Assembly: GCA_030272155.1 (NCBI GenBank)
Contig: CP126191.1
Coordinates: 9,074,501 to 9,138,500, forward strand
Reading direction: 5' to 3'
From: Tetradesmus obliquus
Lineage: Eukaryota; Chlorophyta; Chlorophyceae; Sphaeropleales; Scenedesmaceae
Length of the DNA: 64,000 nt
The position numbers and the translations under genes are program-made. This document shows, piece after piece, positions 45,001 through 54,169 of this stretch (positions are counted from its first letter, which is position 1; every line of letters begins with the position of its first letter). The notes beneath the pieces were generated by a model. That model did no database searches, was not told where the DNA came from, and saw only the letters and a program-made list of their open reading frames with translations.

Positions 45001-46231
45001 GTTAAATCAACATAACATTATATAACATAACATGTGACAAGTGGCACACCACGGGCGTGTTAGTGGCACACTGCATGCGCAGCAGCGCCGGCTGGTGGAC
45101 ACAAGCGCCATGTCCAGCAAGAAACCACTACGCTCTACGCTAGGAAGAACTACAATAACGCCTGCCTATTTGCTGGCCCTGCGTTGCGCACTTCCGCGGC
45201 GCATAAGCTGCTGCTGGCGTTTTGGCCTGTGCCATCGTCACTGCGCACGCCAAAAATAACTTTTACAGCAGCCGCACTATTGCTGAGCTGGCAGCAGCAG
45301 TGCCTCACCCGAGCCAGCCACTCCACCCGCGGTGAGTGCACCCCAGCATCTGCTGCTGCATCCTGCAGGACAGCCGGCAACAAAGTATAACAGTGAACAC
45401 ACACAGTTGCAAGCAGTGACTGTTACGTTGAAGCAGCACCTCTGCCTGCAACACGCTCACAACGGCAGGTGTTTGATTCACGACGGTTCTCAAGCCCAGC
45501 TCTGTTATGCCACAGCAGCTTCTGCGCGACGTATGTCAAAATCTCAGCAGCTGCCAGACCGATCGCTGTCCAAGCACTCTGAGGTTTGCTTTCACTGCTG
45601 CTGCTGATGCTACTGCTGCTGCTGCTGCTGCTGGCATTCCATGTGAGATGAGCATGATGATGATGCTGATCAAACAGCATCATGTCAGGTCTAGCAATGA
45701 AGCACAACACAAAGAGGAAGCAAAGCGAGCAGCAGCGCACCTGCTGCCGCCTCACGTCTTGCTGGTGCTGCACTGTCTGCACCCTCACAGGCCTGCCTCG
45801 CCTGCCAGGGCTGTGAGGCCTGCAGCAGCACATACCAACAGAAGTGATGATTGATGCATAGAAACGCATCTACAAGCCGTTACAGCACATGGCAAGCTGC
45901 TTGCTGCTTCATATTTTGTTGGGGTGTGCTTTCAAGCACCCAAGTGCCACTTGCGCAGCCGCAGCATGATGCGATGCAGCCAAAACAGCAGTAAAAAGCA
46001 AACATACAGCAGTGATAGGATCGTGATTTCACACCTGCCTCTCTGCTGCTTTGCAGCAGCTTGTAATTGCTGCTGTTGCAGCTGCTGTAGCTGCTGCTGC
46101 TGCAAGGCCAGCTCCTGCTGCCTCAGGTAGTAGGACGTGGCTGCATACGCGGCACCTGCTGCAGCAGCTGATCCCAGAGCGATCCCGCCAGCGAAGATAA
46201 CCCAGCTGCTGCGGCTGCTGTCGCTAGCCAT
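33250..46231 (-). CDS. AMPD: AMP deaminase with N-terminal membrane anchor, 18 exons
   Basis: Exons in transcript order: 46035-46231, 45741-45819, 45309-45362, 44769-44996, 44140-44442, 43644-43808, 42599-42855, 41904-42116, 40922-41102, 40006-40122, 38844-38975, 38311-38394, 37920-37994, 36856-36971, 36118-36261, 35299-35455, 33558-33730 and 33250-33340. Total 2766 bases, 921 aa. It hydrolyses AMP to IMP plus ammonia in purine salvage and energy balance. Zinc-site and catalytic blocks are present: [66 protein letters not shown] and the signature [11 protein letters not shown]. Residues about 7-30 form a hydrophobic segment ([20 protein letters not shown]) followed by a Gln-rich coiled stretch, as in plant AMP deaminases that are membrane-anchored. 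Residues 110-290 are low-complexity. Most introns contain copies of exon edges. Catalytic residues look intact. Confidence 0.97.
33348..33383 (-). repeat. CTG tract (sense) ahead of AMPD exon 18
   Basis: (CAG)12 on plus, which is CTG in the gene sense, lies directly upstream of the acceptor at 33341. Confidence 0.9.
33690..34670 (-). repeat. exon-edge echo, AMPD exon 17 acceptor (7 copies)
   Basis: GGTCGACGACAGCTTCCACAC|CTGCACAC (plus) occurs at the used edge 33730 and at 33867, 34004, 34141, 34280, 34428 and 34660. The first four spacings are 137, 137, 137 and 139. Copies include CACCTCGCACAGGTCGG and are ~90% alike. Confidence 0.96.
34750..35345 (-). repeat. exon-edge echo, AMPD exon 16 donor (5 copies, exact 136 period)
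   Basis: CTGTGCCGCCACGCTGTACT (plus) begins at the used edge 35299 and at 35163, 35027, 34891 and 34755, every spacing exactly 136. The intron part of each unit holds CCCTAAACCC- and CCCTAAACCCTAC-like telomeric heptamers. Confidence 0.97.
35410..35580 (-). repeat. exon-edge echo, AMPD exon 16 acceptor (2 copies)
   Basis: GTTGTTGGACAGCGGGCTGC (plus) at edge 35455 recurs at edge 35570, spacing 115. Confidence 0.95.
35469..35500. repeat. poly-G tract
   Basis: About 30 G with one T interruption in the AMPD intron, between the two copies of the exon 16 acceptor. Assembly length here is unreliable. Confidence 0.85.
35795..36150 (-). repeat. exon-edge echo, AMPD exon 15 donor (4 copies)
   Basis: CTCATGCACAGCCCTATCTG (plus) at the used edge 36118 recurs at 35996, 35899 and about 35797, spacing 122, 97 and 102. 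The intron part includes CAACAGAAGATAC. Confidence 0.94.
36205..36490 (-). repeat. exon-edge echo, AMPD exon 15 acceptor (3 copies)
   Basis: ACACCAGGTGGTCGATGTC to GTGCGGC (plus), edge 36261, recurs at edge 36372 (spacing 111) and weakly at 36476. Confidence 0.92.
36940..37530 (-). repeat. exon-edge echo, AMPD exon 14 acceptor (5 copies)
   Basis: TGTGCTTGCTGGACCAGTC|CTGCGGGGACA (plus) at the used edge 36971 recurs at 37109, 37247, 37385 and about 37515, spacing 138, 138, 138 and ~130. The units are almost identical over their whole length, suggesting recent expansion. Confidence 0.96.
37985..38035 (-). repeat. CTG-type tract (sense) ahead of AMPD exon 13
   Basis: CAGCAGCAGCAGCGGCAGCAG (plus) lies directly upstream, in gene sense, of the acceptor at 37995. 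Confidence 0.8.
38355..38585 (-). repeat. exon-edge echo, AMPD exon 12 acceptor (3 copies)
   Basis: AAACAGCGGCAGGAAGATGT to AGCAT|CTGCGG (plus), edge 38394, recurs at edges 38485 and 38566, spacing 91 and 81. Confidence 0.94.
38979..39030 (-). repeat. CTG tract (sense) ahead of AMPD exon 11
   Basis: A run of about 15 CAG on plus abuts the acceptor at 38976. Confidence 0.9.
39130..40045 (-). repeat. exon-edge echo, AMPD exon 10 donor (10 copies)
   Basis: CAC|CTGCTTGCGGCCGTAG and GATGCGCATCTCC (plus) occur at the used edge 40006 and at 39895, 39791, 39700, 39613, 39515, 39427, 39346, 39259 and about 39158. Spacing is 81-111. Two alternating subtypes (CTTGCGGCCGTAG and CTTGCAGCCATAG) show higher-order duplication of unit pairs. 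Confidence 0.95.
39218..39239. repeat. poly-C tract inside echo array
   Basis: About 20 C. Counterparts in later units of the same array, near 39398 and 39582, are about 9 C, so the length varies between copies. Confidence 0.85.
40055..40445 (-). repeat. exon-edge echo, AMPD exon 10 acceptor (3 copies)
   Basis: GGTGAAAACCTCGCGCGTCA to ATCAGGTTGTC|CTGC (plus), edge 40122, recurs at edges 40310 and 40438, spacing 188 and 128. Confidence 0.94.
40755..40955 (-). repeat. exon-edge echo, AMPD exon 9 donor (2-3 copies)
   Basis: CACCTGCTTGATGAAGATCT (plus) at the used edge 40922 recurs at 40820, spacing 102, and partially at 40776. Confidence 0.92.
41055..41415 (-). repeat. exon-edge echo, AMPD exon 9 acceptor (3 copies)
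   Basis: GTCATGCGCAGGCTCTCAAA to CTTGCCGTCC (plus), edge 41102, recurs at edges 41260 and 41405, spacing 158 and 145. The intervening poly-G (41268-41291) follows the second edge. Confidence 0.94.
41715..41950 (-). repeat. exon-edge echo, AMPD exon 8 donor (2 copies)
   Basis: CTGAAGATGACCAGCTCGTC (plus) at the used edge 41904 recurs at 41724, spacing 180; the copied donor reads CGT|CTG on plus, so the GT is altered. Confidence 0.93.
42785..43150 (-). repeat. exon-edge echo, AMPD exon 7 acceptor (2 copies)
   Basis: About 80 coding bases and 50 intron bases (GGTAGCAGAAGGGCTGCGGG to GATGGAGAGTGTGTGATG, plus), edge 42855, recur at edge about 43096, spacing 241. Confidence 0.94.
43315..43735 (-). 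repeat. exon-edge echo, AMPD exon 6 donor (3 copies)
   Basis: CTCAC|CCGCCGCTGCTC and ~100 coding bases (plus) begin at the used edge 43644 and at 43480 and 43326, spacing 164 and 154. The intron part contains GGTCAAAC repeats. Confidence 0.95.
43745..44040 (-). repeat. exon-edge echo, AMPD exon 6 acceptor (3 copies)
   Basis: CATACAGCGTGGCGGCCTGC to CAATGGC|CTGC (plus), edge 43808, recurs at edges 43932 and 44031, spacing 124 and 99. Confidence 0.95.
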
Positions 46232-47012
46232 GTGCTGCAGCTGTGAAGCAAGAAGGCCAAGCAAGGCCTGTGCGGCCTAGGCAGGCTCGACTGCTCTGAA
46301 ATGGAGCTTGAATATTGGCTATCAATGGTTTGCACACAATAGTAGAGGCAGAACCAGCACTCTCGGTCAGGAATATGCAGTGCGCCCGTTTTGTGTGAGC
46401 AGCACAAGAGTGAGCAACGACGCCTTCGTGAAAACCAATGTGATCGAACGTACCGCACTCAGTCAGATTCGTTCAACAGTATGGTCGGGCTATGACTTGA
46501 GGAGGCGTTGTTGTGCCGTGCAAAAACCCTACCTTCCCCACAACCCATGTTGGTCGGATCGTTGCCACGTGGATCTCACAAAAGTGGCATGACTTGTTTT
46601 TCAACAGCTGACGGAATGCTTGCGGCACGTGCGCCTGTGTAGAGGTATGGGCCCTAGGCAAACAGTCACATCAATCACACCAGCCTGAGGCATGCGCATG
46701 TGCACCGTGTCTCATGACCTTCTTACAGCTTGGCCCTGTACTCACAATGTTGAGTACCATCAGGATGACTTTGAGAATGCTTATTTAAATATCGAACTAG
46801 GGTAAGGAAGGCATGTGCGACACCACATCACAGTGAATCCACATAGGCAGCATGACAGCATCATGATGTACTGCCCAACCACACCATAACAGTGCATGCC
46901 GTGGACAAAGTCAGCCACCTGCACCACATAACACAGCAGCGCTGCCCTGGGTCGCAAGTTGGTGCGCCACAATGCCCCCTTTCGGTCATCCCTGGCAAAC
47001 TTGCCACATGCC

Positions 47013-47050
<38 letters not shown>

Positions 47051-49041
47051 CACAGCGCCAGATGCCACCATGGCGCTGGCCAGCGCTGGGCGGCTGCTGC
47101 GCTTAACCTAAATCCAGCAAGCAAACACACCTGGCAAAGATCCACATCCTGATCCACTCTGCAGGTGAGCCAGCGGTATGCACAGCAACAGCAGCAGCTG
47201 CAACACGCTGCATTCCTGTCACAAGCAGGGCCATCAGACCAGACCACTGCAAAGTATCAGACTATCTTACACGGTTCCACTATTTGCAAATAGTCAATGG
47301 ACGTCCTCAACTTGGATGCTGGATATCTGATAAGGGAGGTGCAAGGCAACGAGCTCAGAGTTGGAATGCAGAAGCCTGTCGTGCACACCGCGCCTGCCAT
47401 TGCGGAAACAGCCCAAACAAACGACAGCTGCCGCTATCTTCTGTGCGCAACGTTTCAACCAATCAGTCCTGAAATGACACACAGCACGTGGCAGCTGCAG
47501 GGCAATAAATCAACTGATGCTGGAACCATTCAAGGATGCGGATGGTTCAAGAATGCGAGCTGCAGGAGCACAACAGACTGCAAATCTATCGATTGTATTC
47601 GACCAAGAGGCGACGGAAGCAAATTGTGGGCTGCAGGAGACTGTGCACACACACACAGTGAGAATGACCACACACTGACACACAATCATGCTTTGAGCAG
47701 CACTGCAGCTGAGCCCAAGTGGCAAGCCAAAGCGCAGGAAGCCTGATTGAACAGGCAGCTTCCCCTCTTCGCTGATTGCATCTTAGCAGAGCTGACTCTG
47801 CAGAATGCCTGTCAAGCACATCAAGAGCCACAACCCGCTCCTACGCCTGCGCAGGAAGCTGCTGATACAACTGCGCCGTCAAACGCTGTGTTGGTTTCCT
47901 GCAAGAATTGGCATCAACAAGCAACCTTTCTTCGACCAGTGACCATCTAGACAATCAGAGGTGTTTTCAACAACACAGACACACATGCAGTGGCACAAGC
48001 CACAGGATGGGCGGCCCTGGCCCAAACGCTAGACCTCCAGCAAGTTGACACAATCAAAGAGTCGAGGGACAGCAACGCTCACACACAAAGCAGCATCGCA
48101 CACGAACACCCGCCAGCTGGTGTCAATGCACCACAGGTTGCGGGTGCAGACATTGGTTTTGGACTGGTGCAGACGCCTGACTGGAGACGACAGGGTTCGT
48201 TGTTGCAGCAATCCTGCTGCAGACGCAAGGGTCGACACTTCTGAGCTGAACAACAGAAGAATATGCTGGACTACAGAAGACTCAGCTGCAGAATGGAGAC
48301 ATATACACCCATACCTGTCCCCTGTTCACTGAGAAGAATGTTTGGGCGATGCCCAGGATTGAGCTTTGCCACAGACAGCAGCCTTTGACCATCAAAGCTC
48401 TTGCGCCATCTGTGCACATGCACACATTGCGGCAGGGCCTTCCGCCATGCCTGACGCTGGCTGGGGCGTGTCATGCACACCCGCCCACTTCGTCCGACTA
48501 CTTTCATGTTCTTTATATGCTACAAACTCTGCAAACTCCATGTCAAAACCCTCTGAGCAGGCAACAAATAGCCTGCATCTCAATTGACCAAATGGACCAG
48601 CCCAACTGCTGCGCCTGCAGTGCTCTAGTCTAGTCCCCATTCCTGCCACGTCTGTAGCACACATACCAGCACACATGCGGCTGCAGCACACACGCCAACA
48701 TGCAACTTTGAGTTATGCAGTGTGGGATCGCTCCTGCTGCACACTGTACAATGCGACATGTCAACTGCAACACAGTCATTCCCCTCAGGAACACAAGCAG
48801 TCATAGTGCTGCAGCACATACGCACACTCAGCAGACACGTGTCACTTTTGACCTTTCTCCAACACGGCATGGACAGCGCACCCACCACACTCCCAGACAC
48901 ATTCAACAGCCGCTCAGGTCATGTCCCCTCAGCTGCACAGTTGTGTTTGTCGGTTGCGTGTGAGCCTTACGGTCATGCAGCCGACACACATACACAGCCA
49001 GTCGACGCAGACAGTCAAGCTAGCCCCTCCTGAACTCCAAA
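46232..49041. other. 2.8 kb without recognised gene, between AMPD start and ORP stop
   Basis: The stretch holds the AMPD promoter and the ORP 3' UTR. A 149-codon open frame at 47297-47746 (+) has no family features and no splice signals. A CAG tract lies at 47012-47048. TTACA motifs at 46726 and 47265 are possible minus-strand poly(A) signals, far from the ORP stop. Confidence 0.4.
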
Positions 49042-50660
49042 TCAGCTGCTCTGCGCACAGTCGAGGTGCGCAAAGGCTGGCCGCACCTTGGCATCCCGCC
49101 GCTGCTGCTGCTCCATCTGCTCCTTCAGCTGCTGCGCAGCTTTCACGTCACCTGCACGCAGCGCTACCAAGTCCAACCTGTGCTGGCTGTCTGACGGCAG
49201 CACCAACTGCTGCTGCTGCTGCTGCGCCAGGGGTAGCCAGCACTCTCGAGCGTCTTCAGACAGCGTCCACAACCGCTGCCCGTCGAAGTCCAAGTGAGAC
49301 AGCCAGCAGCCGGTGCCCACTGACAGCAGCTGCACCCGCTGCTGCTGCTGCTGCTGCTGCTGGCAGTGTGCCCTGTGTGGTTGGTATTGCTGTTGTGTCT
49401 CATGCTGCATGCTGCTGCTGCTGCTGCTGCTGCTGCCAGCTGCAGCAGATTCACAGCAGCTGATGCCAGCCTGCTGCATGCCTCCTGCAGCCTGCCCAGC
49501 AGGAGCAGCAGCAGGAGCAGGTTCTGCCTGAACCCAGCTGCTGCTGCTGCCGCTACCATTGCTGCTGGCCACGTTGCTGTTGCTTCTACAAGCTCCGCTG
49601 CTGCTGTTGCTTGTAGAGTGGCCAGCAGTGCTGCTGACACTGTCATCAAGCTGAGGTGCCGTTGCTGCTGCTGGTGCTTGTGCAAGGGTGCCGCAGCCAG
49701 CGTGCACAGCTTTCCTATTTGCCGCACATGCATCAGCACAGCTGTCAGCACCACCAAACCTAAAGCAGGCGCCAGCACCAACAGCAATCTTGAAATGCCG
49801 CTTGTGACCACCCTTGCTGCCGCAGCTGCTACCCACACCGCTGCTGCTGCTGGTGATTGTGAGGCTCTTGCTTGTCTTGCTGCTGCTTCTTATGCTGCTG
49901 CCAATGCTGTGGAGCTGCTTCAGTGGCTGCAAGCTGCTGCGCACACTCAGCAGGGACCGCAAAGGGCTCTTGCTGCTGCTGCTGCCGCCGCCAACTCCTT
50001 TGTTGCTGCTACTGTTGAATTGCGGCGTGCTAGAAGCCCTGCCTCCAAGCTGCGGCGCAACTGCAGCAGCTCCACTGCTGCTGCAGCTGCTGGTGCTGCT
50101 GCTGCTGCCTGCCGCGGCGTCCTGGCCCTGCAACATCTTACTGCTGTCACCCAACTGGCATGACAGCGACACTTCTGCCATCACAGCACCCGACTCAGCT
50201 GCCGCTGCTGCTGCACTGGCTGCTGTATCACTGCCCCTAGCTGCAGCAGGTGCTTGCAGTGACTTACCAGCAGCAGCACAACCTCTGCTGCCACCGCTGC
50301 CGCCGCTGCCACCACCACCGCCGCTGCTGTTGCTGCGTTGCATTCCAGCTTCCCTCTCACCCTCGGCCGCTGCCATGCCAGCTGCGCAATCTGCTGCCGC
50401 AAGCGCCGCCCTGCGTGCAGCTGCCTGCACCCAGCCTGGCACCTCGATCACAGCCGCTGCAGCAGCAGCAGGCCCCTGAATGCACACTGAAAAGCTGTCG
50501 GCCCGCGCCAGCAGCCTGCTTGTGGCGCCTGGCACAGGCCCAAAGATGACTGTGGCAGTGAGGTTGTGCCTGCTGTCTGTAAGTGTGGCTTTGCCTTTGA
50601 TGAGTCCGTGGGGCTGGCCAGACAGCAGGCCGCAGATGCGGTAATAAGGGTAGGATATCT

Positions 50661-50707
<47 letters not shown>

Positions 50708-53700
50708 CAGCAGCGTCAAGTAGCAGTGTCAGGTGGCAGGTTTGGGTGCACAGATTGCAGCATTCGCTGGTTGTGCAATTCATGACATGCATCATATGCG
50801 CCTTGTACATTTTGAAAGATAATGCTCATACCATGTTGAGAAATGGTTCTCGTACCATCTAAGACAGTGCCAGGACCCGCACGTGACTACTACTGGATAA
50901 GGTACATAAGGCCACGTCAGGGCAGCTGCAGCAGTGCAGTGAGGCATCGAAACCCATCTCCTCACCCACCTCCATCACTGCACAAGGCAGCCACAGCAGT
51001 GCAGCACCACATCACACCCCTCTGCTCCAGTGGGCCGCGGGGCCGATGACGTTATTGCTATGGCTGGATAGGTAACTTGACAATGATGACACCCATAACC
51101 TCACCCACCTCAATCACTGCACAGCGCAGAGACAGCAGTGCAGCACCGTATCACACCCATCTCCTCACCCACCCCAATCACTGCACAGGGCAGCCGCAGC
51201 AGTGCAGCACTGCATCACACCCTTCTGCTTTAGCGGGGCGCGGCGCCGATGGCCTTATAACTGTGGCTGGATTTTTAACTTGCTAATGATGACACCCATC
51301 TCCCCACCCACCTCAATTACTGCGCCATCGCTTGCGAAAGTGATGCGCCGGTAGCCGCGCGCGTTGGTCTTCAGGCCGCCTGCGCTGAAGCTCACCTCAG
51401 GCTGAGACAGCCCCTGGAAGCTGAACAGGCCTGAGGGGCCCTGCAGGTGGAAGGCAGTCACTGGAGGGTGGTGGCTGACCTGCTCCACGAATATGCTGCT
51501 GCCGGACGCCGTGCAGGCCTGCGCGAAGGGCAGCAATGCATTGCAGATCAACAGCGTCGTCAAAAATTGACCAGGCTGCAGTCTGTGGCGGGTCTGCACA
51601 ACCAGGGCCTGCCTTGCAGCATGGCATACGCGTGCTGCAATGTGCAAGCTGCTCCACCACGCTTGGCTAGTCAGCAACAGCCACAACATAATAATGCAGC
51701 CACATGCGCCAGCCTAGCCAAGCCCAGGTAGGCTCAGACCCGACACTGCCGCACCTGCCACGTCTCCCCGAAGATGCTGCACCAGCCTTGTCCAACAAAC
51801 AACACCCAGCAGAAATACAGCGCAGCCACGTCCGTGCTCATGTGCTAAATCTGTGACATACAGAAAATCCCACCTGCCACGTCTCGCCCAGCAGCGGGCC
51901 AAAGGGCTTGATTACACATGCAATTTGGTGCTGGGGCAGGGGGGGGGGGCACGCAAGAAAGTGTAGGACATCATCATGAAAAACCTTGACGGGCCCAAGA
52001 CACCCCCCCACCCCCCCACCCCACTGCAGAAATGTGCGCTGTCAGGCCCCAGAAGTACATATATATTATGTTATAGCTGTTAAATCATTTCTGGACCCTA
52101 AAAGCCGTGCTTTGGCGTGGTTGCAACATCACACGAACGATCTGAAGTTTCTGCTGTACTGCCACTGCCGTCACCCCCGGCGCGTCTCGGCGTCTGTCTG
52201 CCACCTTGTTATCCTCTAGTGTTTATGGCCGGGATACTAAAACGTGTGCAAACAACAGTACATGACCTAAGCTTTCATATGAGCCCACTCTCGCCTTCAT
52301 CGGGCTACTGGCAAAAAAAGTTCGGACCCCCAAGACAAGAAAGTTAGTGGGCCCCCAGACACCCCCCCCCCCCTCCCCAAAACCACCTCAGAACCCGTGT
52401 GAAAATTTGCAGTAGTTAATTTATATAGTATACTATAGTATTAGATGTTCTAAAGTTGCCAGCCAAAAAGGGATGATGATGCTGTCAGTGGAGAAAGTGC
52501 CACCCCTTGGCTGGGGGTTGAAAAACTGACGCCGCCAGTTTTGATCAGGCCACAGCTGCGTGCATAACCCCACCTGCCATGTCTCGCCCAGCAGCGGGTT
52601 GAAGGGCTTGCGCCAGCTGGCAAAAACAACCAGCGTTTGACACCAGACAGCAGGCGCGCGGCAATGCTATACAGCTAAGCCGCCGGCCAAGCCAGGATCA
52701 TATGAAGGGCGCTTCAACCAGCCTTTGACAACAGGCAACAGGCAACAGACAACAATACAGCGCAGCCGCCAGCCGCCAAACTAGGCTGATACATAGATCA
52801 TCCAGGAGGTCTGTGCCAGCGCACCGCCGCACCTGCCACGTCTCGCCCAGCAGCGGGTTGAAGGGCTTGCGCCAGCTGGCAAACACAACCAGCCGTTGAC
52901 ACCAGACAGCAGCCCCGCAGCATTTTTATGCAGCTGGCGAAGCCCCCGGCCACGCCAGGACCATGTGAAGGGCTCTCCAACCAGCCTTTGACAACAAGCA
53001 ACAGGCAACAGACAACAATACAGCGCAGCGCAGCCGCCAGCAGCAAAGCTAGGCTGATACATAGATCATCCAGAAGGTCTATGTCAGCGCACCGCCGCAC
53101 CTGCCATGTCTCGCCCAGCAGCGGGTTGAAGGGCTTGCGCCAGCTGGCAAACACGTGCTGCAGCCCCGCCACAAACCACGCCACGCACAGCTGCAGCCGC
53201 GCCAGCGGGCTCGCTGCTGCTGCTGCCGCCTCCAGGTGTCGCGGGTGCACCCATGGGTCGGCCAGCTTCTGTAGGTAGCTGCGCGGCTCAAACATAACCA
53301 CCTGGCAGCAGCGGCAGCAGCAGAGGCACAGCAGGAACATTGACAGATGCTGGAGCAGTAGGGGCTTGCTTGGTGTTGCTGTACAGGTCACTTGAGGGGC
53401 GAGCAAATTGTTTGAAACACAATCAGTAGTGCTTGAAGCCTTGTGTGGCCTGCCCTGCAGGAGGCTGAGGCGCAGCTGCAATAAGTCCTAACGCAGGCGC
53501 TGAGCTGCATTGCTGCGCGGTATGCTGCAGCATGCGACAAGCTGCGCCTGCATGTGGTTTAAGGCCCCGCAGGCCGCAGCGCTGCTTGCAGGAGTGCTGG
53601 TGGTGCTTCATCTCTCACCGGCAGCGTGATGTTGATCAGGTTGAGGTTGCCAGACAGCAGCTTGCGGCCCAGCTGCTTGCCGATATCAATGATGATCCTG

Positions 53701-54169
53701 CGCGCATGCAATGATGCAAGCAGGGTAGATGCAGGCAGTACTTGCAGTTGAGCAAACATGCCAGCATGGCAGCATATTGTTGACTGGCCTCCCTGAGGTT
53801 GGACAGGCTGCACAGGCCTGTGGGCACCTGTAGGCCTGAGCACACTGGGCACAGTTGCTAGCGCGTACAAAGGGAAAATATTTATGTCAAGCAGCCCCTC
53901 ACAACCTTCCTGTGCTCGTAACTCATTCCTGCAGGCTATGATGGGGGTGCTACTACTGCCACTGCTGCGATGCTGTGCCGAGTGGCGCACCTTCTCTGGC
54001 TGCTGATGAGCTCCGTATCATTGCAGGTCTGACCACCATCTTGCTCCAAAGCGTCCTCATGCAGCCATGCTTCATCACAATCCAGGAACAAGTCGTCCTC
54101 GTGTCGGTACGTGCTGCGGTGTGAAGCACCTGCAGGTGCTGGGCTGATGAAAGCCTTTGTGAGCAGCAT
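49042..54169 (-). CDS. oxysterol-binding protein-related protein (ORP), 5 exons
   Basis: Exons in transcript order are 53991-54169, 53619-53697, 53101-53301, 51312-51518 and 49042-50658, giving 2283 bases (760 aa). The ORD lipid-binding fold is shown by GRKLLSGNLNLINITLP, ASWRKPFNPLLGETW, the family signature EQVSHHPPVTAFH, YYRICGLLSGQPHGLIKGKA and the C-terminal block with LDLVALRAGDVKAAQQLKEQ and EQQQRRDAKVRPAF. ORPs exchange sterols or phosphoinositides between membranes. No PH domain or FFAT motif precedes the ORD, so this is a short-type ORP. Exon 5 carries a low-complexity Ser/Ala/Gln/Gly insertion of roughly 350 residues between the FGPVPGATSRLLARADSF region and the C-terminal strand FDGQRLWTLSEDA. 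The start ATG at 54169 is the first in phase; an upstream exon is possible. Confidence 0.93.
50660..50706 (-). repeat. (CAG)15 on plus, CTG tract ahead of ORP exon 5
   Basis: A pure triplet run in sense CTG orientation abuts the acceptor at 50659 and seems to replace the pyrimidine tract. Confidence 0.95.
50945..51330 (-). repeat. exon-edge echo, ORP exon 4 donor (4 copies)
   Basis: CACCCAC|CTCAATTACTGC (plus) at the used edge 51312 recurs at 51174, 51109 and 50970, spacing 138, 65 and 139. Units share GCAGTGCAGCACC and the (G)CCGATG-TTAT block. Confidence 0.93.
51735..53160 (-). repeat. exon-edge echo, ORP exon 3 donor (5 copies)
   Basis: CAC|CTGCCATGTCTCGCCCAGCA (plus) begins at the used edge 53101 and at 52833, 52574, 51874 and 51755. 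Spacing is 268, 259, 700 and 119. The 268 and 259 units match over nearly their full length, including CAACAGGCAACAGACAACAATACAGCG-type sequence. Confidence 0.94.
51930..52560. other. C-rich insertion splitting the ORP exon 3 array
   Basis: The segment has two related blocks, GGGCCCAAGACACCCCCCC near 51990 and GGGCCCCCAGACACCCCCCC near 52350. It is AT-richer than its surroundings elsewhere (TATATATTATGTTATAG; AATTTATATAGTATACTATAG). It breaks the regular spacing of echoes, so it is probably a later insertion of unknown type. Confidence 0.5.

Noticed and set aside
33250-46231. AMP deaminase as a pseudogene because of many broken exon copies
   Set aside because: All 18 real exons join in phase, and the catalytic blocks are intact; the broken copies are intronic.
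47297-47746. 149-codon plus-strand frame as a gene
   Set aside because: There are no conserved motifs, no nearby poly(A) motif in a fitting place, and composition is like the surrounding intergenic DNA.
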